DNA from: an uncultured Dokdonella sp.
GTDB lineage: Bacteria; Pseudomonadota; Gammaproteobacteria; Xanthomonadales; Rhodanobacteraceae
DNA length: 64,000 bases
Assembly (NCBI GenBank): GCA_934526015.1
Contig: CAKSZY010000012.1
Coordinates: 5,730 to 69,729, forward strand
Direction: 5' to 3'
Shown here: in pieces, positions 16,089 through 26,040 of the stretch
Numbering within the stretch: position 1 is the stretch's first letter
Layout of the letters: each line of letters starts with the position of its first letter
Position numbers and translations under genes: made by a program
The notes under the pieces: model-generated
What the model saw: only the letters and a program-made list of their open reading frames with translations
Database searches by the model: none
Told to the model about the DNA's origin: nothing

Positions 16089-16225
16089 GCTCCGCACCCC
16101 GCAGAGACCGCCCGCCCCAACCGCGGCGCGTGGCCGCCAGTATAGGGAAATCCACGGAATGACCGGGATCGACGTCTGCTCCGCTCCCTGGAAGGCGGTG
16201 AGGCCGCAGACACGGCCCCACGACG

Positions 16226-16736
16226 GCGTTGCGCGGGGCGAAGGGAAAGCTGGCGTCGTCGCAAGAATGCAGGGCCGCACGCTGGTGATAGCGCATGCCT
16301 GTCCCCGCTGCGCGGGGCGAAGGGAAAGCTGGCGCTGTCGCAAGAATGCAAGGCTGCACTCTGGAAAATGCGCATGCCTGTCCCTTCTCCCCGTGGCGAC
16401 GGGGAGAAGGTGCGGCGGCAGCCGCGGATGAGGGGCGCTTTCGTGCTTCTGCAGCAGCCGATGAAGTGGCGCGTGCGCGTTCCTGCAGCGTCGATTGCGG
16501 CCGACCTCCCACGGCCCCTCATCCGGTGCTGCCGCACCACCTTCTCCCCGCTGCGCGGGGCGAAGGAGGGCTGGCGCGTTCGCAAGAACGAAAGGCTGCA
16601 TTCTTATGAAAGCGCATGCCTGTCCCTTCTCCCCGCTGCGCGGGGCGAAGGAAGGCGGGCGCTGTCGCAAGAATGCCGGGCTGCACTCCGAGGCAAGCAC
16701 ATGCTGGTCGCCTCTTCCCGCTCCGCCCTGCGGGGC
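16226..16736. repeat. Cluster of hairpin-forming intergenic repeats
   Basis: The 648-bp gap between the J-domain gene and purC holds no convincing gene. It contains four direct copies (cores near 16230, 16309, 16552 and 16637) of a unit built on CCCCGCTGCGCGGGG, then GCGAAGG, a GTCGCAAGAATGC-like segment and GCGCATGCCTGTCCC. Each copy can fold into a short GC hairpin. Short open frames here are by-products of the repeats. Confidence 0.85.
16400..16551. repeat. MITE-like inverted repeat pair
   Basis: An arm at 16400-16435 (CGGGGAGAAGGTG to GGATGAGGGG) is mirrored with a few mismatches by 16516-16551 (CCCCTCATCC to CACCTTCTCCCCG), enclosing about 80 bp. The structure resembles a small non-autonomous element sitting in the repeat cluster. 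No transposase is present here. Confidence 0.7.
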
Positions 16737-17633
16737 TCAAACGAGGCGGATGCCGGCCAGGCGCTGCAGGGCCTCGGCGTATTTCGCCGCGGTGGCGGCG
16801 ATGATCTCGGCCGGCACGTGCGGTCCCGGCGCGGTCTTGTCCCAGTCGAGCGTCTCCAGGTAGTCGCGCACGAACTGCTTGTCGTAGCTCGGCGGGCTGA
16901 TGCCGACCGCGTAGTGCTCCATCGGCCAGAAGCGCGACGAGTCCGGGGTCAGCATCTCGTCCATCACGTACAGGCGGCCGTCGGCGTCGGTGCCGAATTC
17001 GAACTTGGTGTCGGCGATGAGGATGCCGCGTGCCGCGGCGAAATCGGCGGCGAACCGGTAGATCGCCAGGGTCGCCGCGCGCACGCGTTCGGCCAGTTCG
17101 CCACCGACCTTCGCCACCATCGCGTCGAAGGAGATGTTCTCGTCATGGTCACCGACCGCGGCCTTGGTCGAGGGCGTGAAGATCGGTTCCGGCAGGCGCT
17201 CGGCCTGCTGCAGGCCGGCCGGCAGGGCGATGCCGCAGAGTCGGCCGCTGGCCTGGTAGTCCTTCCATCCCGAACCGATCAGGTAGCCGCGCGCGATCGC
17301 CTCGACCGGCACCGGCTTGAGGCGTTTCGCGACCACGCTGCGGCGCGCGTAGAGGTCGACGTCGACGCCGGCGGGCAGCACGTCGGCGACGGCACGTCCG
17401 GTCAGGTGGTTCGGCTGCACGCCGGCGGTCTGCGCGAACCAGAAGTTGGAGATCTGCGTGAGCATCTCGCCCTTGCCGGGGATCGGATCGGGCAGCACGA
17501 CGTCGAACGCGCTGAGGCGGTCGGTGGCGACGATCAGCAGGGTGTCGGCATCGAGCGCGTAGACGTCGCGCACCTTGCCGCGATGGACGAGATCGAGACC
17601 GGGCAGGTCGGAGGCGGACAGCGTGGTCGGCAC
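16737..17633 (-). CDS. purC: Phosphoribosylaminoimidazole-succinocarboxamide synthase (SAICAR synthase)
   Basis: The 298-residue protein catalyses ATP-dependent condensation of CAIR with aspartate to give SAICAR in purine biosynthesis. It shows the family's opening ([28 protein letters not shown]), the [16 protein letters not shown] block and the late catalytic segments ADTKFEFG and [13 protein letters not shown]. Length agrees with the yeast-like long form (about 300 residues). The start is GTG 17633, which begins the conserved domain; the upstream open frame is not conserved. It is divergently arranged with djlA across a 161-bp gap, and the repeat cluster lies directly downstream. Confidence 0.95.
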   Translation of the reverse strand: MPTTLSASDLPGLDLVHRGKVRDVYALDADTLLIVATDRLSAFDVVLPDPIPGKGEMLTQISNFWFAQTAGVQPNHLTGRAVADVLPAGVDVDLYARRSVVAKRLKPVPVEAIARGYLIGSGWKDYQASGRLCGIALPAGLQQAERLPEPIFTPSTKAAVGDHDENISFDAMVAKVGGELAERVRAATLAIYRFAADFAAARGILIADTKFEFGTDADGRLYVMDEMLTPDSSRFWPMEHYAVGISPPSYDKQFVRDYLETLDWDKTAPGPHVPAEIIAATAAKYAEALQRLAGIRLV

Positions 17634-17690
17634 GGCGTCGGTTCGCTCTGGCAGGGCGTGCAGTTTAGCGTGCCGCCGGCTGCGCGCCTG

Positions 17691-17696
17691 TAGAAT
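17691..17696 (+). promoter_or_regulatory. TAGAAT -10 box upstream of djlA
   Basis: TAGAAT lies 99 bp before the djlA start in the purC/djlA divergent gap. The same hexamer followed by C recurs before rpe (29296) and the tricorn-like gene (39880), suggesting the host's common -10 form. No clear -35 box is visible. Confidence 0.4.
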
Positions 17697-17794
17697 CGCC
17701 ATCCGAACGCCTGCCGGAACCCGTGGATGCCGCGCCACCCGTTGCTTCGCCCGTCTGTCGCCATCGCCCGGACCCGCCGGGCCGGGAGACCCGC

Positions 17795-18589
17795 ATGAGC
17801 TGGATCGGCAAGCTGACCGGCGCCTTCCTCGGCTATCTCCTGTTCCGCAACGTGTTCGGCCTCGTGCTCGGCGGCATGCTCGGGCATTTCCTCGATGTCG
17901 GCCTGCTGCGTCCGCGGCCGGCACTCGGCGCCTCGTTCATCGAGCCGCTGTTCGCTTTTGCCGGCGCGCTGTCGAAATCCGACGGCCGCGTTTCCGAACA
18001 GGAGATCCGCGCCGCCGAGGGGTTGATGGCGCGCCTGCGCCTCGACGACGAACAGCGCCGCGTGGCCATCGAGCGTTTCAGCGCCGGCAAGCAGCCCGGC
18101 TATGAAGTGCAGGATGCGGTGGCCGAACTGAAGCAATGGACGCGCGGTCGCCGCGACCTTGCCTTCCTCCTGCTCGACATGCTGCTCGACCTCGTCTATG
18201 CCGAAGGTCCGCTGGCCGTGGCCAAGCAGGCGATGGTGCGCAAGCTGTGCTGGTCGCTCGGGGTCAGCGACGCCGAACTCGCCGCGATCACCGCGATGAA
18301 GGGCTACGGCGCGCAGGGCCCGTGGCAGCAGCACGACCCGCGCGGCAGTGCCGGCGGCGGACCGCGCGCCGCGCCGTCACGCCCGCAAGCCGATCCCTAC
18401 ACCGTGCTCGGCATCGGCCGCGGCGCCGAACCGCGCGAGATCAAGCGCGCCTACCGCAAGCTGATGAGCCAGCATCACCCCGACAAGCTCGGCAACGTGC
18501 CGGAAGAACTCAAGCGCCGCGCCGAGGTGCAGGCGCGCGAGATCAATGCCGCCTACGAGCGCATCAAGAGCGAACGCGGCTTCACCTGA
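17795..18589 (+). CDS. djlA: DjlA-like co-chaperone (TerB domain plus J domain)
   Basis: The 264-residue protein has an N-terminal membrane segment ([22 protein letters not shown]), a central TerB-like helical domain (about residues 50-170) and a C-terminal J domain (about 198-264) with the HPD motif in [10 protein letters not shown]. This is the DjlA plan: a membrane-tethered partner that stimulates DnaK. In enterobacteria it supports envelope stress responses and capsule regulation. ATG 17795 follows GGGAG. It is the second membrane-anchored J protein within 2 kb, after the gene at 15390. It is divergent from purC and convergent with selD. Confidence 0.9.
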   Translation: MSWIGKLTGAFLGYLLFRNVFGLVLGGMLGHFLDVGLLRPRPALGASFIEPLFAFAGALSKSDGRVSEQEIRAAEGLMARLRLDDEQRRVAIERFSAGKQPGYEVQDAVAELKQWTRGRRDLAFLLLDMLLDLVYAEGPLAVAKQAMVRKLCWSLGVSDAELAAITAMKGYGAQGPWQQHDPRGSAGGGPRAAPSRPQADPYTVLGIGRGAEPREIKRAYRKLMSQHHPDKLGNVPEELKRRAEVQAREINAAYERIKSERGFT

Positions 18590-18610
18590 GCACGCCGTGT
18601 GCGTGCGGCC

Positions 18611-19678
18611 TCAGGCGCCGGCGACCCGCACGCGTGCCGATCCCGCATCGGCGTGCAGGGTGCCGATCACCGCGGCGTGGCCGAAGCCGCCGACGGCGAA
18701 CACCTCGAGCACCGCCGCGACCGCTTCCGCCGCGCAGGCCACCAGCAGGCCGCCGCTGGTCTGCGGGTCGGTCAGCAGGGTGCGCCATGCCGGATCGGCA
18801 GCGCCTTCGAACTGCACCTCGTCGCCGCAGGCCTGCCAGTTGCGTGCGGAGGCGCCGGTGGCGATGCCGGCATCGGCGAACGCGCGCGCCTGCGCGAGCA
18901 GCGGAACCGCTGCGGCATCGAGAGTTGCGTTCAGCGCGCTGGCGCGGCAGACCTCGAGCAGGTGGCCGAGCAGGCCGAAGCCGGTGACGTCGGTGAGCGC
19001 GTGCACGCCCGGCATTTGCGCAAGGGCGATGCCGGGCGTGTTGAGGCGGGTGGTGGTGTCGACCAGCTCGCCATAGCCGTTGCCGTCGAGCAGGCCCTTC
19101 TTGTAGGCGGCCGAATAGAGGCCGACGCCGAGCGGCTTGCCGAGCACGAGCACGTCGCCGGCGCGCGCGCCGCTGTTGCGGCGGACCCGGTCGGGATGGA
19201 CGACGCCGGTGACGGCGAGGCCGTAGATCGGTTCGACCGAATCGATGCTGTGGCCGCCGGCAATCGGGATGCCGGCCTGCGCGCAGACCGCCTCGCCGCC
19301 GCGCAGGATGTCGCGGATCGCCTCGCGCGGCAGCGTGTTGACCGGCATGCCGACGATCGCCAGGGCGAACAGCGGCCGCGCGCCCATCGCGTAGATGTCG
19401 GAGATCGCATTGGTGGCGGCGATGCGGCCGAAGTCGTACGCGTCGTCGACGATCGGCATGAAGAAATCGGTGGTGGCGACGATCGCCTGGTCGTCGTTGA
19501 TGCGGTACACGGCGGCATCGTCGGACGTCTCGCGCCCGACCAGCAGGTCGGCGAACGGCGCCGAGGCGGAGGAATCCTTCAGCAACTCGGCGAGCACGCC
19601 GGGCGCGATCTTGCAGCCGCAGCCACCGCCGTGTGAAAGCGAGGTCAGGCGCGGAGTCGGAGGGTCGGTCGGGTTCAT
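18611..19678 (-). CDS. selD: Selenide, water dikinase
   Basis: The 355-residue enzyme uses ATP to convert selenide to selenophosphate, the selenium donor for Sec-tRNA synthesis. The catalytic pair is visible in HGGGCGCK (Cys20 and Lys23), so this SelD uses cysteine rather than selenocysteine. Further ATP/metal motifs are TTDFFMPIVDD, TNAISDIYAMG and the late TDVTGFGLLGH. It lies on the same strand as selC, selB, selA and the formate dehydrogenase genes. A 67-residue membrane protein gene and the tRNA gene lie between it and selB. It provides the selenium donor for the selenoprotein at 26041-29109. Confidence 0.96.
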   Translation of the reverse strand: MNPTDPPTPRLTSLSHGGGCGCKIAPGVLAELLKDSSASAPFADLLVGRETSDDAAVYRINDDQAIVATTDFFMPIVDDAYDFGRIAATNAISDIYAMGARPLFALAIVGMPVNTLPREAIRDILRGGEAVCAQAGIPIAGGHSIDSVEPIYGLAVTGVVHPDRVRRNSGARAGDVLVLGKPLGVGLYSAAYKKGLLDGNGYGELVDTTTRLNTPGIALAQMPGVHALTDVTGFGLLGHLLEVCRASALNATLDAAAVPLLAQARAFADAGIATGASARNWQACGDEVQFEGAADPAWRTLLTDPQTSGGLLVACAAEAVAAVLEVFAVGGFGHAAVIGTLHADAGSARVRVAGA

Positions 19679-19738
19679 GCGCCAGGTCCCAATGCCCCGG
19701 TCGCGGTCTTTGCCGTGGTCGTCCAGGCCGGCACCTTC

Positions 19739-19942
19739 CTACGGGCCGCCTTTGCGACGTTCACGCTCGAGTCGCTCGGCAAGCTCGGCTTGCTCGGCGA
19801 CCCATTGTCGGTGCCGTTCACGAACCTCTTCCTCGTATCGCTTGAGTTTGAGCGCGTTGATCGCGCCAAGGATCATGGCCGGGATATTCACCACGATCAG
19901 GAAACCGATCACGAACAGGGCTGCCTTCAGATCCGTGGACAT
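19739..19942 (-). CDS. Small single-span membrane protein in the sel locus
   Basis: I do not recognise this 67-residue protein. Residues 6-30 form one hydrophobic helix (AALFVIGFLIVVNIPAMILG). The remainder is a highly charged, probably coiled-coil tail (KRYEEEVRERHRQWVAEQ onwards) ending in RKGGP. ATG 19942 has a GGAG site 6 bp upstream, and the stop lies 60 bp before selD. Its place between the tRNA-Sec gene and selD suggests co-transcription. A role in selenium metabolism is only a guess by location. Confidence 0.65.
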   Translation of the reverse strand: MSTDLKAALFVIGFLIVVNIPAMILGAINALKLKRYEEEVRERHRQWVAEQAELAERLERERRKGGP

Positions 19943-19973
19943 GTTCGCTCCGTGAGGCGATCGCACAAGCCGA

Positions 19974-20069
19974 TGGCGGAAGGCAGCAGGAGTCGAACCT
20001 GCCAGGGAACGATCGACGCCCCCTGCCGGGTTTGAAGCCCGGCCGCATCGCCGGATGCGGATGCCTTCC
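19974..20069 (-). tRNA. selC: tRNA-Sec (anticodon UCA), selenocysteine tRNA
   Basis: On the minus strand this 96-nt gene begins GGAAGGCATCCGCATCCGG and ends with CCTTCC followed by an encoded GCCA, so the CCA end is genomic. The anticodon loop CTTCAAA carries UCA, which reads UGA. The T-arm GCAGGTTCGACTCCTGC is canonical. The long acceptor/T stack and the extended variable arm fit bacterial tRNA-Sec and resemble E. coli selC closely. It lies 9 bp before selB on the map and is transcribed in the same direction, supplying the tRNA used by SelA and SelB. Confidence 0.97.
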
Positions 20070-20078
20070 GGATGGAGC

Positions 20079-21982
20079 TCATGCGGACCCGTACCCATCG
20101 CCGCGCAGGATGTGCGCATCGCGCACGCGGCGAGTGTAGCCAACGCGGTCGAAGTACTCCAACAGCTGGATCGTGCGCTTGCGACCGAGGCCGATGGCGT
20201 CGCGCAGGCGTGCGGCTTCGAGCGGTCCGTCGGCAGCGAGCACGCGCACGATCCTGGCGAGTTCGTCGATGCATTCGCGCGCGTAGAAGAGGTCGCGCAC
20301 GACCTGGTGCAGTTCGCCGAGCGCGGCGGCCTTGCGCACCACGCGACGCACGCGTTCCTCGTCGACGCCGATCTGCACGGCGAGGTCGCGCACCCACGGC
20401 GGATCGAAGCGGCCGGCGACGAGGATCGGCTGCAGGCGCTCGAGCAGGGCGCGTTCCTCGGCATCGGGTTCGACCCGATGCCCGGGCCGCAGCAGCCAGC
20501 TGCCTCGCCGCAGCAGCTGGCCCTCGTCGACGAGGGATTCGGCCACCGCGCGCCAGACCGCATCGTTCAGGGTTGGCGCCACCCGCCGGCGCAGGCGGCC
20601 GCTGTCGATGCCGGGTTCGTCGGCGAACGTCGCGTGGAAGTCGTCGAGCGCGGCCAGGATGCGCTCGCGCAGGACCTGCCAGCGGGTCGCCGCGAACAGC
20701 TGCACGCCGGCGCGGGTGTCGATGCGCAGGGCATCGCCGAGCGCGATGCGTTCCGGTGGCCGGCCGCAGAGGGCGACGAGGTCGTCGAGGGCGAGACCGT
20801 ACGGCGCTTCGGCGAGCAGCGGGGCGATGCCGTCGCCGGAGAGCAGGCGTTCGATCGCCGCCAGCCAGGCCAGCCGCGCGGCACTGCGGCGGCGGCGTTC
20901 GGGGGCCTGCGGATCGAGCACGCGGCCGCCGCCGAGGGTCTGCGCGGCGCGTGCGTCGCGCAGCACGAAGCGGTCGCCGGCCGCGGCGCAACCGGGACGG
21001 TCGAACACGAGCTGGACGAGGGCGTCGGCGCCGGCAGGCAACTGCTCGCCCTCGAGCAGGACCACGTGCGCCGGGTGATGCGCGCTGCCGAGGTGGACGT
21101 GCACCGGCGTCCACTGGCGCAACGGGGTGCCGCTGCCTGCGAGCAGGCGCAGGCGCACGTCGACATGCTTCGACGGCCGTGCGGCGCGCGGATCGGCGAT
21201 CCAGTCGCCGCGCGCGATCGCATCCTTGTCGATGCCGGCGAGGTTGAGCGCGCAGCGCTGGCCGGCGCGACCGACGCCGGCCTCGCGGTTCTGCGCGTGC
21301 AGGCCGCGCACGCGCACCTCGATCCCGGCTGGCAGCAGCTGCGGGGTGTCGCCGGGCCTGACCTCGCCGCCGTGGACGATGCCGGTGACCACCGTGCCGT
21401 GGCCGGCGAGGGTGAACACGCGATCGACCGCGAGGCGGAACAGGCCTTGCGCATCGCGTCGCGCCGATTGCGCGGCACGTGCATGCAGGTGCCCGCGCAG
21501 GGCGGCGACGCCGGCGTCGTCCGCGCGTGTCGCCACCAGCGCGAACAGCGGCGCCTCGCGCAGCGGCGAGCCGGCCAGCAGGACGCGCACGTCGGCGGCA
21601 ACCGCGGCCACGCGGGCCGCATCGACCCGGTCGGTCTTGGCGATGGCGACCGCGCCGTCGGTGACGCCGAGCAGGTCGAGGATGGCCAGGTGTTCGCGCG
21701 TCTGCGGCATCACGCCGTCGTCGGCGGCGACCACGAGCAGGGCGAAATCGATGCCGCCGGCGCCGGCCACCATGGTGTGCACGAAGCGTTCGTGACCCGG
21801 CACGTCGACGAAGCCGAGCACCGGATCGCCTTCGCCGGCCGACTCCACCGCCACGTAGGCATAGCCGAGTTCGATCGAGATGCCGCGCGCCTTTTCCTCG
21901 GCGAGGCGGTCGGTGTCGATGCCGGTCAGTGCGCGGACCAGGGTGGTCTTGCCGTGGTCGACGTGGCCGGCGGTGCCGACGA

Positions 21983-21986
<4 letters not shown>
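20079..21986 (-). CDS. selB: Selenocysteine-specific elongation factor
   Basis: The 635-residue GTPase carries Sec-tRNA to the ribosome at UGA codons marked by a SECIS hairpin. The N-terminal half is EF-Tu-like: P-loop GHVDHGKTT (residues 7-15), switch/G3 DVPGHE and G4 AKTD (a variant of NKxD). The C-terminal part, from about residue 380, has repeated helix-rich units typical of the winged-helix domains that bind SECIS RNA. It starts at ATG 21986, overlapping the selA stop by 4 bp (ATGA), so translation is coupled. The target message is the formate dehydrogenase alpha gene in this window. Confidence 0.96.
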
Positions 21987-23407
<1,421 letters not shown>

Positions 23408-23408
23408 C

Positions 23409-24392
23409 TCAGCGCTCCGCGTCCGGCCACAGCAAGGGATTGCCGCTCATGCGCTCGAAGCCCTGTTCGGCGAGCAGCACGTCGAGCGCATGGCTGGCGA
23501 GGTCGTCGGCCACCGCTTCGACGCCCATGTCCTTCTCGGCGTAGAGGATCTTGCGATACCCCTTGCAGCGGCTGCAGGTTTCCGCGCGCACGGCGGCCTC
23601 CTTCACGGCGCTGTCGTCGACCGCATCGATGCCGGTCAGGGCGTGGTAGGCGAGGTCCTTGCCATCGGCGCCGCAGCGGCTGCACTGCACGCGCACGCGA
23701 TGCCACTGGCAGGCGCACAACGGGCAGGCGAGGAAGCGGTAGCCGGCCTCCGCGCCCTTCGCATGCACGATGCTGGCGACCGGCGGCGTGCCGCAGCACG
23801 GGCACAGACCCGGTGCGTCGGCGAGCGGCGCCAGCGAAGCGGTGTCGAAGCCGGAACGCAGGGCCGTCCACAGCACCTGCAGGGCGGCCATCACGAACGG
23901 TGCGGCGGCGACATCGGGTTCGGCGGCAGCGGCCACTTCCAGCACGGCATCCGCCTGCGCTTCCAGCCAGTCCGGCGCTGCGCCCGCCAGCCGCTCCAGC
24001 AAGGCCGCGGCCGCCGGCGGGAAGGCCGGGTGGCCACGGCCATCGGCGAGGATCCGTTGCAGCACGGCGTGCCAGCACGGATCGCGCGACAGGCGGTTGG
24101 CCGGCAGCGGCGGCATGCCGGCCTGGCGCGCCGCATCGGCACGCGCGTCGCCGCCGCATGCGCGCAGGCGCTCGTGTTCGGCGGGGGTGAGCGCGGCGTA
24201 CGCGGCCTGCTGCGCGTCGGCGACGACGGCGAGCAGCTGCAGGTAACTGCCGAGCGCGCTCGCCGGGGCAAGCGCGCGCAAGCGCGCGGCACGCTCGCGG
24301 AACAGCGCGTCGGGCGCCGGCAGCAGGATGCGCGGGATGTCGCGCCGGGCCAGGGTCTCGATCTGGCCGCGCTCGAGGATGCGTTGCACCAT
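23409..24392 (-). CDS. fdhE: Formate dehydrogenase accessory protein FdhE
   Basis: The 327-residue protein has the four CxxC pairs that define FdhE: CPCC, CPLC, CSRC and CSRC in the C-terminal half (about residues 195-285). It is a rubredoxin-like iron protein needed for assembly or activation of respiratory formate dehydrogenases before or during Tat export. It starts 79 bp downstream of the end of the gamma-subunit gene and is tightly followed by selA. It forms the link between the structural genes and the selenocysteine genes, and probably acts on the alpha subunit encoded here. Confidence 0.95.
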   Translation of the reverse strand: MVQRILERGQIETLARRDIPRILLPAPDALFRERAARLRALAPASALGSYLQLLAVVADAQQAAYAALTPAEHERLRACGGDARADAARQAGMPPLPANRLSRDPCWHAVLQRILADGRGHPAFPPAAAALLERLAGAAPDWLEAQADAVLEVAAAAEPDVAAAPFVMAALQVLWTALRSGFDTASLAPLADAPGLCPCCGTPPVASIVHAKGAEAGYRFLACPLCACQWHRVRVQCSRCGADGKDLAYHALTGIDAVDDSAVKEAAVRAETCSRCKGYRKILYAEKDMGVEAVADDLASHALDVLLAEQGFERMSGNPLLWPDAER

Positions 24393-24471
24393 GCGTCGCC
24401 GGCGTCCGGTGGGAACGGCCTGCTATCGTCGTCGTTGCACGCCGCCGCGTCCAGCGCGACGCACGACCCGC

Positions 24472-25116
24472 TCAATCGGGGCGGCGACGGCCGCCGATGA
24501 CGTCGCGGAACCAGCCGCGATGGTGCTTCCATGCCCAGCCATGGCTGACCTTGCCCTCGCTCATCGCGCGGAACGAGCCCTTGACCCAGATGGCCGCATA
24601 GATGTGCACGACGATCGAGCAGACCAGGACGAGGCCGAACAGGGCGTGGGCGAGCGAGGACAGGCGGATCACGCCGATCGGGAAGTAGTGGCTGAACCAC
24701 GCGCGCCAGATCACCACCCCGGACAGCAGCAGCACCAGCAGGCAGGTCACCAGCACCCAGAACAGCAGCTTCTGGCCGGCGTTGAAACGGCCGACCTCGG
24801 GCAGGTTTTCCTCGCGGTTGCGGATGACGTCGCCGACCTTGCCGAGCCAGGCGCGGTCGTTCGCATCGAGGCGGTTGTCGCGCCCCATGCGCGCGGCGAG
24901 CAGGGCAAAGGCGATGACCATGACCACGCCGATGAACGGGTGCAGGATGCGCGTCCACGGGCCGCCGCCGAACAGGCCGGCGAGCGGGAACAGCGCCGGG
25001 TGGAACAGGGCGAGGCCCGACAGTGCGGCCAGCACGAAGCTGAGCGCGACGATCCAGTGGTTGATCCGCGTCGGTGCGCGGTAGCGGACGATGTCGTTGT
25101 CGCGTTGCCGGCTCAT
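24472..25116 (-). CDS. fdnI: Formate dehydrogenase gamma subunit, cytochrome b556
   Basis: The 214-residue protein has four membrane helices with histidines positioned to ligate two b-type hemes ([24 protein letters not shown] and SIVVHIYAA). It matches FdnI/FdoI, which anchors the enzyme and passes electrons to the quinone pool. The C-terminus [13 protein letters not shown] is cytoplasmic. ATG 25116 overlaps the beta-subunit stop as ATGA and follows GGAGGAG, which decides the start. Length agrees with E. coli FdnI (about 217 residues). Confidence 0.95.
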   Translation of the reverse strand: MSRQRDNDIVRYRAPTRINHWIVALSFVLAALSGLALFHPALFPLAGLFGGGPWTRILHPFIGVVMVIAFALLAARMGRDNRLDANDRAWLGKVGDVIRNREENLPEVGRFNAGQKLLFWVLVTCLLVLLLSGVVIWRAWFSHYFPIGVIRLSSLAHALFGLVLVCSIVVHIYAAIWVKGSFRAMSEGKVSHGWAWKHHRGWFRDVIGGRRRPD

Positions 25117-26030
25117 GTGCGCTCCTCCGCGCGCAGCTTGCGCGCCTCGTCCGCGGCCGCGTGCTCGTCTTCCTCTTCGGTGCGGTTCGCGCCGATGCCG
25201 ACGTAGTGGAGGAAGCCGGCCAGCGCGGTGGCGGCGATGGCGAACACGCCGAGCGGCTTGGCCGCGCCCTTCCACAGCTTCACCAGCGGACTGATGCGCG
25301 GGTCCTTCGGCAGGTCGCTGTAGCGTTCGGGCTGATCGGCGTGATGCAGCACGTACATGACGTGGGTGCCGCCGACTCCGGCCGGATCGTACAGGCCGGC
25401 ATTCGCGTAGCCGCGCGACTTGAGGTCCTCGATGCGCTCGGCGGCATGCTCGTGCATGTCCTCCTTGCTGCCGAACACGATCGCGCCGGTCGGGCAGGTC
25501 TTCACGCAGGCCGGCTCCTGGCCGACCGCGACGCGGTCCGAGCACAGCGTGCACTTGTAGGCCTTCTTGTCCTTCTTCGAGATGCGCGGCACGTCGAACG
25601 GGCAGCCGGTGATGCAGTAGCCGCAGCCGATGCAGTGTTCCTCGTGGAAGTCGACGATGCCGTTGGCGTATTGAACGATCGCGCCGGGCGACGGGCAGGC
25701 CTTGAGGCAGCCGGGGTCGGCGCAGTGCATGCAGCCGTCCTTGCGGATCAGCCACTCGAGATTGCCCTGCTCGTCCTCGTACTCGGCGAACTTCATCACC
25801 GTCCACGATTGCCCGCTGAGGTCGGACGGGTTGTTGTAGCTGCCGACGCAGTCGCCGACCTCGTCGCGCAGGTCGTTCCATTCCATGCAGGCGACTTGGC
25901 AGGCCTTGCAGCCGATGCACTTGGTGACGTCGATCAGCTTGGCGACCTGGCCGGAATGCGCGCCGCGCGCCTGCGGCGGGGGCGTGGTGGTGGCCGAGCG
26001 GCGGACGATGTCGAGTGATTGCAGTGTCAT
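25113..26030 (-). CDS. fdnH: Formate dehydrogenase beta subunit, iron-sulfur protein
   Basis: The 305-residue ferredoxin-like subunit carries four cysteine clusters for [4Fe-4S] centres: [35 protein letters not shown] and CTLCSDR...CVKTC. A single membrane helix near the C-terminus ([20 protein letters not shown]) ties it to the gamma subunit, and a charged tail follows. It passes electrons from the alpha-subunit active site to the cytochrome. The start at ATG 26030 has GAGGGGAT upstream and lies 10 bp after the alpha stop codon. Confidence 0.96.
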   Translation of the reverse strand: MTLQSLDIVRRSATTTPPPQARGAHSGQVAKLIDVTKCIGCKACQVACMEWNDLRDEVGDCVGSYNNPSDLSGQSWTVMKFAEYEDEQGNLEWLIRKDGCMHCADPGCLKACPSPGAIVQYANGIVDFHEEHCIGCGYCITGCPFDVPRISKKDKKAYKCTLCSDRVAVGQEPACVKTCPTGAIVFGSKEDMHEHAAERIEDLKSRGYANAGLYDPAGVGGTHVMYVLHHADQPERYSDLPKDPRISPLVKLWKGAAKPLGVFAIAATALAGFLHYVGIGANRTEEEDEHAAADEARKLRAEERT

Positions 26031-26040
26031 GCCGATCCCC

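Noticed and set aside
16368..16860. Reading frames in the purC-J-protein gap
   Set aside because: They consist of the hairpin repeats and run antisense into purC.
18611..19678. SelD as a selenoprotein
   Set aside because: The catalytic position is encoded as Cys (HGGGCGCK) and no in-frame UGA is present.
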